Assembly: GCF_022898935.1 (NCBI RefSeq)
Contig: NZ_JALIRP010000002.1
Location: forward strand, 186,001-250,000
Direction of reading: 5' to 3'
Length of the DNA stretch: 64,000 bases
DNA from: Paenibacillus mangrovi
GTDB lineage: Bacteria; Bacillota; Bacilli; Paenibacillales; Paenibacillaceae
Shown piece after piece: positions 16,768-25,353 of this stretch. Every line of letters begins with the position of its first letter. The first letter of the stretch is position 1. A program made the position numbers and the translations under genes. Under the pieces are notes generated by a model. That model made no database searches, had not been told where the DNA came from, and saw only the letters and a list, made by a program, of their open reading frames with translations.

Positions 16768-17433
16768 ATGAATAAATGGCTGCTAGCCGCATTGTATTCG
16801 GCCGCTCTTGCGATTGCTTTGATTTACCGGAATGAGATTCTGGATTACATGCATCAGCATGGTTCCTTTCCCGTTCTGCTCGGAATGGCAACCCTGGTCG
16901 CTCTACTTCCGATTATTCCGTACAAGCTGGTGATTGCCGCTCTCGGTTATTCCTTCGGTACGGCCTGGGCTGCAGCCATCAGCTGGCTGGGTACCATGAT
17001 CGCTGCCACGATGGTATATGCACTCGTTAGATATGTTTTCCGGGAACAAGGGCGACAATATCTTGGTAGGTTTAAAACTCTGCATACCTTTACCTCTTGG
17101 GTGGAATCCCGCCCTTTTGCCAGCGTGATTGGCGGACGCCTGATCCCTGTCATTCCGCAGATGGCGGTAAATGTGTTCGCGGGTGTGGCTTCCATCCCCT
17201 TTTGGACCTATACGGCCGCTTCCGGCATCGGCAAGCTTCCGGGCATTTTTCTGTATTCTTTTTTGGGCGGCCAAGGTACCAGGCATCCGCTTGTTTCCGT
17301 GATCGCTGTATCCGGATATGTATTACTTTCGGGAGTGATGCTGCGCCTCTACCAGAAAACTGGACATTCACGCTCAAAAAGCCGTTTTCTTGGTTACACT
17401 ATGCGTATCGATTATAATGAGGAAGAAAAATAA
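16768..17433 (+). CDS. TVP38/TMEM64 (VTT domain) membrane protein
   Basis: This 221-residue protein has about five to six membrane segments. The VTT-domain landmarks are present: a re-entrant-like [20 protein letters not shown] stretch and [26 protein letters not shown]. The family includes DedA-related proteins thought to move lipids. It follows AAAGGGG and ends 17 nt before the msrAB start, so the two are likely co-transcribed. The specific role is unknown. Confidence 0.9.
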   Translation: MNKWLLAALYSAALAIALIYRNEILDYMHQHGSFPVLLGMATLVALLPIIPYKLVIAALGYSFGTAWAAAISWLGTMIAATMVYALVRYVFREQGRQYLGRFKTLHTFTSWVESRPFASVIGGRLIPVIPQMAVNVFAGVASIPFWTYTAASGIGKLPGIFLYSFLGGQGTRHPLVSVIAVSGYVLLSGVMLRLYQKTGHSRSKSRFLGYTMRIDYNEEEK

Positions 17434-17450
17434 TGAAACGGAGTGATATC

Positions 17451-18419
17451 ATGAGCGATTTACAAGCGGTTCATCAGGAAAAGGCGATCTTTGCAGGCGG
17501 ATGCTTTTGGTGCATGGTAGCCCCGTTTGAAGAGCTGCCCGGTATTATCAAAGTCGAATCCGGTTATACAGGCGGCCATACCGAGAACCCTACCTACGAG
17601 GAAGTCTGCTCCCATACGACTGGACATGTCGAAGCCGTTCAGATTACGTACAACCCTGAGATTTTCCCATACGAAAAGCTGCTGGAGCTGTTCTGGCAGC
17701 AGATTGACCCTACGGATGAAGGCGGCCAGTTCTATGACCGCGGACACTCTTACCAGACGGCTATTTTCTACCATACGGAAGAGCAGCGAGTTCAAGCAGA
17801 AGCTTCTAAAGCCAAGCTTACGGAAAGCGGCCGCTTCAGTAGGCCCATCGTGACACCGATTCTGCCGGCGAAGCCTTTTTATGCAGCGGAAGAATATCAT
17901 CAGGATTACCACAAAAAGAATCCAGGTCATTACAAGCGCTATCGCAAAGGCTCCGGCCGGGATGCTTTTCTTGAAAAGGTATGGGCGCCTGAAAAAGATA
18001 AAGGTGAGCTGAAGCAGCGCCTAACCCCGATTCAATACGAGGTAACCCAAAATAATGCCACCGAGCCTCCTTTCCAGAATGAATTTTGGGATCATCATGG
18101 CGAAGGCATCTACGTGGATATCGTGACTGGAGAGCCATTATTCAGCTCGCGTGACAAATACGATTCCGGCTGCGGCTGGCCAAGTTTTACGCGTCCCATC
18201 CGTGATTACAGCATCAAGGAAAAAATGGACCTTAGCCACATGATGGTCCGTACTGAAGTCCGCAGCAAGAGCTCCGACTCGCATCTGGGGCATGTGTTCG
18301 ACGACGGTCCCGGACAGAACGGTCTCCGCTACTGCATCAACTCCGCCGCACTCCGGTTCGTTCCGAAGGAAGATCTGGATCAGCAGGGATACGGCGAGTA
18401 TAAGGTTTTGTTCGAGTAA
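17451..18419 (+). CDS. msrAB: Fused peptide methionine sulfoxide reductase MsrA/MsrB
   Basis: This 322-residue fusion repairs oxidised methionine in both stereoisomers. The MsrA part (about 1-160) has the catalytic cysteine in GGCFWCM (Cys18). The MsrB part (about 180-315) has [21 protein letters not shown] and the catalytic cysteine in [10 protein letters not shown]. The start at 17451 (MSDLQ) has GGAG seven bases upstream and is preferred to the ATG at 17433. That earlier ATG overlaps the stop of the VTT gene. No secretion signal is seen, so it acts in the cytosol. Confidence 0.95.
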   Translation: MSDLQAVHQEKAIFAGGCFWCMVAPFEELPGIIKVESGYTGGHTENPTYEEVCSHTTGHVEAVQITYNPEIFPYEKLLELFWQQIDPTDEGGQFYDRGHSYQTAIFYHTEEQRVQAEASKAKLTESGRFSRPIVTPILPAKPFYAAEEYHQDYHKKNPGHYKRYRKGSGRDAFLEKVWAPEKDKGELKQRLTPIQYEVTQNNATEPPFQNEFWDHHGEGIYVDIVTGEPLFSSRDKYDSGCGWPSFTRPIRDYSIKEKMDLSHMMVRTEVRSKSSDSHLGHVFDDGPGQNGLRYCINSAALRFVPKEDLDQQGYGEYKVLFE

Positions 18420-18450
18420 AATATATGTAAAACCGATCCGATAAAAGTAA

Positions 18451-18498
18451 CAGCGGCGGACTAGGACGTGAAAAAAGTCTTAGACTGGCCGCTGTTTT
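18451..18498. terminator. Bidirectional terminator between msrAB and the methyltransferase gene
   Basis: CAGCGGC (18451-18457) pairs with GCCGCTG (18488-18494), with an inner CTAGGAC/GTCTTAG helix and a T-run after. Confidence 0.8.
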
Positions 18499-18503
18499 CT
18501 ATA

Positions 18504-19112
18504 TTATTTCTGTAATATGAATGCCTGAAAATGCGGCTGCCCATCTTGTAAGGGAATCGTATTAAAACTAATTTCTTTAAAATATTTTCCTACCAACGTT
18601 CTAATGGAATGATCAGAATATGAAGCGAAAAAACGTTTAGGATCACACCAATCATTTTCCCATATTCCCTCTGAATCGTTCCCACCATAAAGTCCCATAT
18701 AAAATAAAGCATCTGGTTTCATTATTCGTTTGATTTCTTGAAGTACATCACCTATTTCATTTTTTGGAACATGCAACAGACAGTTTAAGGCATATACAGC
18801 ATCAAATGTATTGTCAGCAAAATCTAAATTGTAAAAATCCATTTCATATGCTTGAAGTCCCTTTTCCTTGCAATAGCGTATCATCTCAGAGGACAAATCA
18901 ACGCTTGTTACCTCAATACCATTTTCCTTGAAGTAAAGACTATCAATACCTGTACCAGCACCAATTTCAAGTAGCTTTTTTTTATCCGATGATCGTAACT
19001 TAGACAGAAAATGTTCTCTCTCGACCAACTTCCACTCAGCTGGATTAGAATTTACTCTTCTATGCGAATCAATATCATATGATTTTGCAAGATTAGTTTT
19101 AGTTAATCCCAT
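18504..19112 (-). CDS. Class I SAM-dependent methyltransferase
   Basis: This 202-residue protein has the Rossmann-like methyltransferase motif I LLEIGAGTGIDSLYFKE (about 47-63), an acidic loop VTSVDLSSEM and motif IV-like AVYALNCLLHVP. The acceptor substrate is not evident. It overlaps the end of the upstream DinB-like gene by 10 nt, so the two are translated together. Both are much richer in A and T than the genes around them, which suggests acquisition by transfer. Confidence 0.88.
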   Translation of the reverse strand: MGLTKTNLAKSYDIDSHRRVNSNPAEWKLVEREHFLSKLRSSDKKKLLEIGAGTGIDSLYFKENGIEVTSVDLSSEMIRYCKEKGLQAYEMDFYNLDFADNTFDAVYALNCLLHVPKNEIGDVLQEIKRIMKPDALFYMGLYGGNDSEGIWENDWCDPKRFFASYSDHSIRTLVGKYFKEISFNTIPLQDGQPHFQAFILQK

Positions 19113-19606
19113 TTAAATTGCCCCTTCCTCATTTTAGCTATGTAAATGATTTGTCCAGTATGATAATGAACCTCTCTGAACATTGCCATCATAAGGTTAA
19201 GCGCTGTTGTCTCATTATTTACCTGGCTGTACGTAAGCGGTGGCAAATAAAGAAAGGGTTGGGACATCAATAAATGAGGATTGGAGTTCAGATGTTCAAG
19301 ATACTGAAGCATGATATCAAATGCATCCTTTGTATGTTTATAGGCCTCTTCTTTCGTCATCTTAAGTCCTCGTTCAAATTCCTTTTCCCGATCCCGTGTG
19401 TCTGGTATGTTAAATAGAATTGTTTCAACCCGCGAATGCACAGCACCTCTAATATGAGAAACTAAATTAGCAATACTGTTGCTTTCAGGGGCTGGATACC
19501 ATGTAATATCTTCTTCCGATACTTGTTCAATTGCTTTAAGAGTACCTCTTTGTTCCGATCTAAACTTGACCGACATACTTTGAATAAATTCGAAAGCTAT
19601 ATCCAC
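19103..19606 (-). CDS. DinB-like (YfiT-type) putative metal-dependent enzyme
   Basis: The protein is 167 residues from the GTG at 19606 (VDIAFEFIQ), chosen because AGGTGG lies just before it; an ATG five codons upstream is also possible. The four-helix DinB fold is suggested by SIANLVSHIRGAVHSRVE and FREVHYHTGQIIYIAK, which supply the usual metal-binding histidines. Family members include thiol-dependent transferases of the bacillithiol group. It pairs with the downstream methyltransferase, and both are AT-rich. Confidence 0.85.
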   Translation of the reverse strand: MDIAFEFIQSMSVKFRSEQRGTLKAIEQVSEEDITWYPAPESNSIANLVSHIRGAVHSRVETILFNIPDTRDREKEFERGLKMTKEEAYKHTKDAFDIMLQYLEHLNSNPHLLMSQPFLYLPPLTYSQVNNETTALNLMMAMFREVHYHTGQIIYIAKMRKGQFKWD

Positions 19607-19680
19607 AATTCCACCTCGCATTTCCTTATTTTGTATTTCTATATTACCGAATGTTTGTTCCTATGGCAAGATCCAACGCC

Positions 19681-19715
19681 AAAAAGCCTGAGGCTCATGA
19701 AACCCCCAGGCTTTT
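19681..19715 (-). terminator. Terminator after the MFS transporter gene
   Basis: AAAAAGCCTG (19681-19690) pairs with CAGGCTTTT (19707-19715); the A-run gives a U-tract on the minus strand. Confidence 0.8.
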
Positions 19716-19722
19716 GATTAGG

Positions 19723-21345
19723 TTACACAGATGGTGCGGTTGTTTTGGCTTTGTCTGGATGTGCCTGCGCCCCTGTTTCCGGCAGCTTGTTGGAAGTACG
19801 CAGCGGAATTTCACGCAGGAAGAAGGTCAGCACCAGCGCTACTGCCACAAGAGCCGCTCCTGACAGAAATACCGTCGTCAAGGAAGCACCCAGTGCGTCT
19901 TTCAGCATATCGATCATTTTCGTGAGAACATCCTGCACTTCTTTCGGCATCGTTTCCTGCAGCTCGTGAAGCTTCGGCTGGTCCAGCAGCATTTCCGGGT
20001 TTTGGAACGGCGCCAGTTGTTTGGCCAGCTCCGGATCTAACTTTTGCATATTAGCGCCTTCACCTGCGGCCATCGCACTTTTCATATGACTTGTGAGGCT
20101 TGTGGACATAATCGTACCCATGACTGCGATCCCTATGGTGCCGCCCAGATTACGGAACAACTGGGAGGATGCAGTGGCCACGCCAAGCTGATCCGGTCTG
20201 ACCGCATTTTGCACCGTCAGAGAGAATACCGGCATGCCGATTCCGAGGCCCAGGCCAAATACGATCATTGCCACGACGGCAAGCCAAATACTGTTCATAA
20301 CCGCCATAATCAGCATCCCTACGATCATGATCGGAATGCCCGCAAGCGCAAACCTTTTGTACTTGCCCGTTTTCGTAATCATTCGGCCGATAATCGTACT
20401 TACGATAACCATCGATATCGACATCGGCATGGTAACATAACCGGAATAGGTCGGTGATATGCCTTCAACGCCCTGTACGAAAAACGGCAGATAGATGAGA
20501 GCCCCCATCATTCCGGCGTTCATAATAAAACCGATGACATTTGAGATCGTCACAATGTCGTTGCGGAACAGCGACAAAGGAAGCACCGGGCTTTTAACGA
20601 CTCTCTCAACGAGTATAAACAAAATAAGGAACACTGCCGCACCACCGAACAGGCTCAGAATCTGCCAGGATCCCCATTCATATTTCGTACCGGCCCAGGA
20701 GAAACCGAGCAGCAGCGGTACGATGGTCATAGTTAGGAAAAGCGAGCCGAAGTAGTCAATCTTCTCGGACTTCTTACGCGGCACCTTGGGAAAAAGCATC
20801 ATAATCATAACAAACGCTACAACGCCCAGTGGAAGGAAAATCCAGAACAGCCACTTCCACTGCAGATTGTCGACCAGCCATCCGCCGAGCGTTGGACCAA
20901 GCACGCTGGAGAAACCAAAGACAGCCATCATGATTCCGGTCCACTTGCCTCTTTCGCGCGGGGAGAACAAATCGCCGACAGCGGTAAAGGCTGATGCCAT
21001 AATAATACCTGCACCGATCCCCTGTATCCCCCGGTACGTAATCAGCTGGAAAATGTCTTTGGAAGTACCGCTCAAAAATGCGCCGATGATAAAAAATACA
21101 ATACCCGCTAATATAAATGGCTTGCGGCCATAAATATCCGACAGTTTACCGACGAGAACCGTTGCAATCGTAGAACTGAGCATGTAAATGGTAATGACCC
21201 ACGTATAATAATCCATGCCACCGAGAATGGCGATGATGCGCGGCATAGCTGTGCTGACAATCGTCTGATTGATTGCGGAGAAGAACATGGCAGCAATGAT
21301 CGCAACCATGATCGTCACTTTTCTCTTTTGGGATAAATCCTCCAA
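19723..21345 (-). CDS. MFS drug efflux transporter, DHA2 (EmrB/QacA) type
   Basis: This 540-residue protein has about 14 membrane segments. Motif A is visible as GKLSDIYGRKPF (about 66-77) and motif C-like GPTLGGWLVD near residue 157. A large outside loop is predicted between the last two helices (MKSAMAAGEGANMQK to TKMIDMLKDALG). The family exports drugs and toxic organic compounds using the proton gradient. It is downstream of a MarR-family regulator gene on the same strand with a 43-bp gap, so the pair is probably an autoregulated efflux operon. Confidence 0.93.
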   Translation of the reverse strand: MEDLSQKRKVTIMVAIIAAMFFSAINQTIVSTAMPRIIAILGGMDYYTWVITIYMLSSTIATVLVGKLSDIYGRKPFILAGIVFFIIGAFLSGTSKDIFQLITYRGIQGIGAGIIMASAFTAVGDLFSPRERGKWTGIMMAVFGFSSVLGPTLGGWLVDNLQWKWLFWIFLPLGVVAFVMIMMLFPKVPRKKSEKIDYFGSLFLTMTIVPLLLGFSWAGTKYEWGSWQILSLFGGAAVFLILFILVERVVKSPVLPLSLFRNDIVTISNVIGFIMNAGMMGALIYLPFFVQGVEGISPTYSGYVTMPMSISMVIVSTIIGRMITKTGKYKRFALAGIPIMIVGMLIMAVMNSIWLAVVAMIVFGLGLGIGMPVFSLTVQNAVRPDQLGVATASSQLFRNLGGTIGIAVMGTIMSTSLTSHMKSAMAAGEGANMQKLDPELAKQLAPFQNPEMLLDQPKLHELQETMPKEVQDVLTKMIDMLKDALGASLTTVFLSGAALVAVALVLTFFLREIPLRTSNKLPETGAQAHPDKAKTTAPSV

Positions 21346-21388
21346 ACGTACTTCACTCCTTGTTTTGTGAATGGTTATTTTCTGAACG

Positions 21389-21817
21389 TTATGACTTATC
21401 TTGCTGCAGTCCGATCATCTTTTCACACAACTCGGTTACAATGAGCACTTCGTCAGGTTCAAGACGGGATAAATGCTCTCTGATGCGTTGGTCCCTTTTT
21501 TGGATGGCTTTGGCCAGAACCTCTTCCCCAAGCGGCGTTGCCTCCACTAAAATCACTCTCCGGTCTGCAGGATCCTGGGATCGTACGACAAACCCTGACT
21601 TTTCCAGGCGATCTACCATAACTGTAACAGCACTAGGCTTCACTTCCAGCCGATCTGCCACCTTCGACAGATTGCATTTACGCTCCGAATGAATGTAACC
21701 CAGCATAAATAATTGCGGTCCGGTTAAAAATTCCTGCATTTCCTTGCAGACATCTGTTTCCAGACTCCACCAGAATGATTTCACGGCAGCATATAGCCGA
21801 TTGGCCAGCGTTTCCAT
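21389..21817 (-). CDS. MarR-family transcription regulator
   Basis: This 142-residue winged-helix protein has CNLSKVADRLEVKPSAVTVM as recognition region and the wing motif DPADRRVILVEATPLGEE, which contains the conserved DxR. The start at 21817 (METLAN) is preferred because AGGGGG lies upstream. It likely represses itself and the efflux gene downstream until an inducer binds. A TATACT -10 element lies near 21851-21856. Confidence 0.92.
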   Translation of the reverse strand: METLANRLYAAVKSFWWSLETDVCKEMQEFLTGPQLFMLGYIHSERKCNLSKVADRLEVKPSAVTVMVDRLEKSGFVVRSQDPADRRVILVEATPLGEEVLAKAIQKRDQRIREHLSRLEPDEVLIVTELCEKMIGLQQDKS

Positions 21818-21994
21818 TCCCGATCCCCCTTCCTCGCCCAAATATGGTAAAGTATACTATTATTTCAATGGTTTAAATATTAAAATTATCAAGACCATAT
21901 GTCAACCCTGTTATATGAATTTTTTTCATTTTTTTACTTCAACTACATCCGGGGTAATCCAGCCAATCAAGAGCTCTTAGGGTCTGATGAGCAC

Positions 21995-22032
21995 AAAAAA
22001 AACCGCCTGATTCCAATCAGAATCAGGCGGTT
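21995..22032 (-). terminator. Terminator after the YitT-family gene
   Basis: AACCGCCTGATTC (22001-22013) pairs exactly with GAATCAGGCGGTT (22020-22032); an A-run at 21995-22002 gives the U-tract on the minus strand. Confidence 0.9.
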
Positions 22033-22037
22033 ATCTG

Positions 22038-22730
22038 TTAATGAGCACTCCGCACCGCATGAACGGGCTTGGAGGCGACTTTCTGGGATTGAGCCGGTTC
22101 GGGTATCGCGGTAACTCTCGCTTTTCCCTTACGGAATGATAATGTGAATGTGATGGTCTGCCCGGCAATGCCAACCGCCAAGATCGTAAACAAGGTTTCC
22201 TTCAGCGGCAGATAAAACAGGGACAGCAGCAGTACGGCAGCGTCCATTAGAATGAATACGGTACCTACCTTCAGTCCGCTCCAGCGGCTAATGAGCAGCG
22301 ATAAAATATCATCTCCGCCGGTAGCTCCCCCAAATCGGAGAACCAGTCCTGTGGCAAACCCTGTGACCAGTCCGGACAACAGCGCAGCCAGCAGCAGATT
22401 GTTGTGCAGGTCGATGACCAGCGATGAATGGCGTTCAATCAATTCGTAAAAGATAGAAAACGAAAAAGTCGCAAGCAGCGTATTCATCACGAAAGTACGG
22501 CCTTTCAAAAACATGGCGATCAGAATTACCGGTATGTCCAGAATCAGCATACTCAGCGCTGGATTCACTCCCAGCACGTACTTGCCAAGCAAAGACAAGC
22601 CTACGAATCCGCCCTCCAATAAATGATTTTGAAAATTGATGTGATAATACGCAAATGCCAGCAAAAAAGTTCCGAACAGCATAATAACGATTCGTGCAGT
22701 CTTAGAAATCAAATGGTCTTTCTTCCTCAT
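22038..22730 (-). CDS. YitT-family membrane protein
   Basis: This 230-residue protein has about five to six membrane segments (IVIMLFGTFLLAFAYYHI, LLLAALLSGLVTGFATGLVL, and others) and family motifs GGFVGLSLL and RFGGATGGDDILSLL. The C-terminal DUF2179 domain common in longer YitT proteins is absent, replaced by a short basic tail. Function is unknown; some relatives are linked to small-molecule transport. The ATG follows GAGGGAAC, and that site lies next to the foot of a long RNA-like hairpin (22742-22890). Confidence 0.85.
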   Translation of the reverse strand: MRKKDHLISKTARIVIMLFGTFLLAFAYYHINFQNHLLEGGFVGLSLLGKYVLGVNPALSMLILDIPVILIAMFLKGRTFVMNTLLATFSFSIFYELIERHSSLVIDLHNNLLLAALLSGLVTGFATGLVLRFGGATGGDDILSLLISRWSGLKVGTVFILMDAAVLLLSLFYLPLKETLFTILAVGIAGQTITFTLSFRKGKARVTAIPEPAQSQKVASKPVHAVRSAH

Positions 22731-22741
22731 ACAAGTTCCCT

Positions 22742-22890
22742 CTTATCGTGTAGGTTAGTCAGGGATGTGACAACCTCTTGCGACAAGCAGAAACCTGCAG
22801 AACCAAATCCTTCGCATCTTGAGCTTCCTTCTTTCGCAGAGTTTGTCTTACATCCTCGGTGTCCAAGTGACTGTACTCTACGATAGGAAG
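22742..22890 (-). ncRNA. 150-nt rod-like structured element in the YitT leader
   Basis: Nested complementary segments run along the element: 22742-22753 with 22878-22890, AGTCA 22757-22761 with TGACT 22868-22872, and GGATGT 22763-22768 with ACATCC 22850-22855. Further in, GACAA 22769-22773 pairs with TTGTC 22843-22847, and CTCTTGCG 22775-22782 with CGCAGAG 22835-22841. A GCAG-AAAC-CTGC hairpin sits near the tip. This is too regular for chance. It ends 11 nt before the YitT start, so on the minus strand it would be a 5' leader. A 6S-like RNA on either strand is an alternative. The rest of the 500-bp gap (22891-23138) is AT-rich apart from a small TTCG-loop hairpin near 22940-22955. Confidence 0.5.
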
Positions 22891-23138
22891 CTAAGTGTAA
22901 GAGAGATCATAACGTTTCCAAATCGTCCTTTGGGGATTGTTCCTTCGGGGACACATGGTATCCTGATCCTTTCTTTGTTTGTTTAATTTCTTCTTTATTA
23001 TAACATAATCCTTTGCTGAAATGGGCGGAAAACCAATATTTACATTTCAAAAAAACATAAAAAATTCTTAACCGTACAGCTTTTCTGTGAACCGCATCAT
23101 TGCCAAAATCCGCTTGTTCACATATTGTCTAACTTTAA

Positions 23139-23188
23139 TGTGATCGGAATCACAAGTATGCTGTTTCACCTTTTCTATACTGAATAAA
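23139..23188 (+). promoter_or_regulatory. hmp promoter with Fnr box at -41.5
   Basis: The box TGTGA-TCGGAA-TCACA (23139-23154) is a perfect match. A -10 element TATACT lies at 23176-23181, giving an inferred start at 23188 and a box centre at exactly -41.5, the class II activating position. Confidence 0.82.
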
Positions 23189-23230
23189 GAAAGAAAAATG
23201 AAGAATCCTACCGAGAAATGAGGAATTCAA

Positions 23231-24430
23231 ATGCTATCAAAAGAAACCATCGACATTATAAAATCAACGGTTCCTGTTCTGGAGATTCACGGTAAAACAA
23301 TCACTTCCACTTTTTATCAGATGATGTTCGAGAATCATCCTGAGCTGCTAAACATATTCAATCATGCGAATCAACGGGAAGGTAAGCAACCTGAAGCTCT
23401 GGCAAACACCGTATATGCGGCAGCCGCTAATATCGATCGTTTGGAGGACATTTTGCCTGTTGTCAAACAGATCGGTCAAAAGCACCGGGCGCTGAACATA
23501 CTGCCGGAGCAATATCCGATTGTCGGAGAGAACCTGCTGGGCGCGATCAAAAAGGTGCTGGGCGACGCCGCAACACCCGAAATTTTGGATGCCTGGGCGC
23601 AGGCTTACGCAGTAATCGCCGATGCCTTTATAGGTGTTGAAGCCGAAATGTATCGGGAAGCAGAAGACGCACCGGGCGGATGGCGCGGATTTCGTTCTTT
23701 CGTGGTTGAACGCAAGGTCAAAGAAAGCGACGTTATCACTTCCTTCTATTTGAAGCCACAGGACGGGGGCGCGATCTCAAGCTACATGCCGGGTCAATAC
23801 ATTACAGTACGGGTTCAACCGGAAAATGAATCTTATACCCATCTCCGTCATTACAGCTTGTCCGCTGCACCCGGCGGAAACCATTACCGGATATCGGTTA
23901 AGCGGGAAGATGCCGCACCTGGAAAGCCCGCTGGCATCGTATCGACCTATCTGCACAACTCAGTGAATGAAGGGGATGTGCTGGAGATCACCGCACCTGC
24001 CGGATCGTTCACACTGGATCAGGAGCAGACCATTCCACTCGTTCTGATCGGCGGCGGGGTAGGCCTGACTCCGATGATCAGCATGCTCGAAACCGTGCTG
24101 AAGGAGCAGCCTGAGCGTAAAGTAACCTATATTCATGCAGCCATCAATGAGGGATATCATGCGATGAGAGAGCATGTGGAACAGCTGGACGCGGAGCATG
24201 ATCAGTTAAAATCGTATGTGTGCTATGAAAAACCGCTTGGCCAGTGCAGCTGCCATAAATCCGGCTACATCGATCTTCCTTGGCTTCAAGAGGTTGTCAG
24301 CAAGGATTCCGATTTCTATTTCTGCGGTCCCGTTCCTTTCATGCGTGCCGTCAACCAAGCATTAAAAGAGTGGGGCGTGCCTGAAGAGCGGATCCATTAC
24401 GAATTCTTCGGACCTGCCGGAACACTGTAA
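23231..24430 (+). CDS. hmp: Flavohemoprotein, nitric oxide dioxygenase
   Basis: This 399-residue protein has the full three-domain layout. The globin domain (1-140) has proximal His85 and the haem-pocket residues Tyr29, Gln53 and Tyr95 at the same positions as E. coli Hmp. The FAD domain (about 150-265) has HLRHYSLSAAPG, and the NAD domain (about 268-399) has LIGGGVGLTPMISM and FYFCGPVPFM. It turns NO and O2 into nitrate using NADH. An Fnr box precedes it, so oxygen limitation should raise its expression. It stands alone between terminators. Confidence 0.96.
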   Translation: MLSKETIDIIKSTVPVLEIHGKTITSTFYQMMFENHPELLNIFNHANQREGKQPEALANTVYAAAANIDRLEDILPVVKQIGQKHRALNILPEQYPIVGENLLGAIKKVLGDAATPEILDAWAQAYAVIADAFIGVEAEMYREAEDAPGGWRGFRSFVVERKVKESDVITSFYLKPQDGGAISSYMPGQYITVRVQPENESYTHLRHYSLSAAPGGNHYRISVKREDAAPGKPAGIVSTYLHNSVNEGDVLEITAPAGSFTLDQEQTIPLVLIGGGVGLTPMISMLETVLKEQPERKVTYIHAAINEGYHAMREHVEQLDAEHDQLKSYVCYEKPLGQCSCHKSGYIDLPWLQEVVSKDSDFYFCGPVPFMRAVNQALKEWGVPEERIHYEFFGPAGTL

Positions 24431-24477
24431 GCCTGTAAGTTTCATCTAAAGGCTTGCCATCAGAAGCAACTTACACC

Positions 24478-24518
24478 AAAGGGATATTTGTCCGCCTAAA
24501 GGACAGATATCCCTTTTT
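24478..24518. terminator. Bidirectional terminator after hmp
   Basis: AAAGGGATATTTGTCC (24478-24493) pairs with GGACAGATATCCCTTT (24501-24516) with one mismatch, followed by T's. It also ends the minus-strand gene at 24526. Confidence 0.88.
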
Positions 24519-24525
24519 GATATGA

Positions 24526-24894
24526 TTACTCGCCCCATTTGAGAAACATGGCCAATTTGCAGCAGGGTTCATTTTGCACTTTCGGCTCTACCGTTATGCC
24601 AATCCCGGTGGGAGTGTATCCAGACTTAATCACAGCCGTCGTGCTGATTGATTTCATTAACCGATCGACTTCCTGCCTGTGTCCGGCTTGGGCGGCGGTC
24701 ATGACCCGAAAGGCAAACTCATGCTCGGACAGCTTGTTCAGGATGCGGTAGCCCTCTTCCATCAGCTTGTAGTAGTCTTGTAACGATTGGTTTAACGTGT
24801 CGGTTTGCACCGGCGGATATTCGCGGACCCAAGAATAATTAGGAACATAGGCGCTCGGAATCATATAATAGCCATAATACGGTGGGGAACTCAT
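24526..24894 (-). CDS. Protein of unknown function with Pro/Tyr-rich N-terminus
   Basis: This 122-residue protein follows an AAAGGAG site. The first 30 residues are rich in Tyr and Pro (SSPPYYGYYMIPSAYVPNY), like spore-coat or surface proteins. The rest is helical (LQDYYKLMEEGYRILNKL) and ends with a segment containing CC. No known domain is recognised. A coat-associated role is only a guess from composition. Confidence 0.65.
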   Translation of the reverse strand: MSSPPYYGYYMIPSAYVPNYSWVREYPPVQTDTLNQSLQDYYKLMEEGYRILNKLSEHEFAFRVMTAAQAGHRQEVDRLMKSISTTAVIKSGYTPTGIGITVEPKVQNEPCCKLAMFLKWGE

Positions 24895-24965
24895 CCGAGT
24901 TATCTCCTTTCTCTGTGTACAGATAACCCATTATATGTGCCCATATAGGCTTTTGTGATGCCCTT

Positions 24966-25352
24966 TTAAACGCTGCAGGCGAGCTCCACCTTAATCCGGT
25001 CCGGATCTTCAAAAAATACCGCATAATGCTCCGGTCCCCCAGCATAGGGATATTTGTCCTCATACAGAACGGATATCCCTTTTTGCTTGAGCGCAGCCGC
25101 CATCTCATTCACCTGTGCAGGGGATTTTGCATGAAACGCCAAATGATTGAGCCCGGTTGCCTTCCGGTGATACGCAGTATCCAAAAAACGCTCTTCCGTC
25201 TGTACAAATACCAGATAGGTTGGTCCAAATTTGAAGCTGAACCCTTGCTCCCATTCCTGAAAAATAACGTAGCCAAGCCCGGTGAGAAACCACTCCCAGA
25301 ACTCACGGCTACGCTTTAAATCCGATACGTTGATTTCGACATGATGCAGCAT
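24966..25352 (-). CDS. VOC-family (glyoxalase/bleomycin resistance-like) protein
   Basis: This 128-residue protein has the paired beta-alpha-beta-beta-beta fold: MLHHVEINVSDLKRSREFWE at the start, GLNHLAFHAKS in the middle and YAVFFEDPDRIKVEL at the end. His3 or His4, His near 73 and Glu near 123 are candidate metal ligands. Substrate unknown. Its ATG follows one base after the stop codon of the Crp/Fnr-like gene, so they form an operon. Confidence 0.88.
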   Translation of the reverse strand: MLHHVEINVSDLKRSREFWEWFLTGLGYVIFQEWEQGFSFKFGPTYLVFVQTEERFLDTAYHRKATGLNHLAFHAKSPAQVNEMAAALKQKGISVLYEDKYPYAGGPEHYAVFFEDPDRIKVELACSV

Positions 25353-25353
25353 C

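Noticed and set aside
22742-22890. Mg2+ M-box riboswitch
   Set aside because: Only the 3' end resembles an M-box; the conserved GGTGAGGC and internal loops are absent, and no Mg2+ transporter follows.
22780-22890. 35-codon minus-strand peptide in the YitT leader
   Set aside because: It has only a TTG start without a ribosome site, and the sequence is better explained by the nested base pairing.
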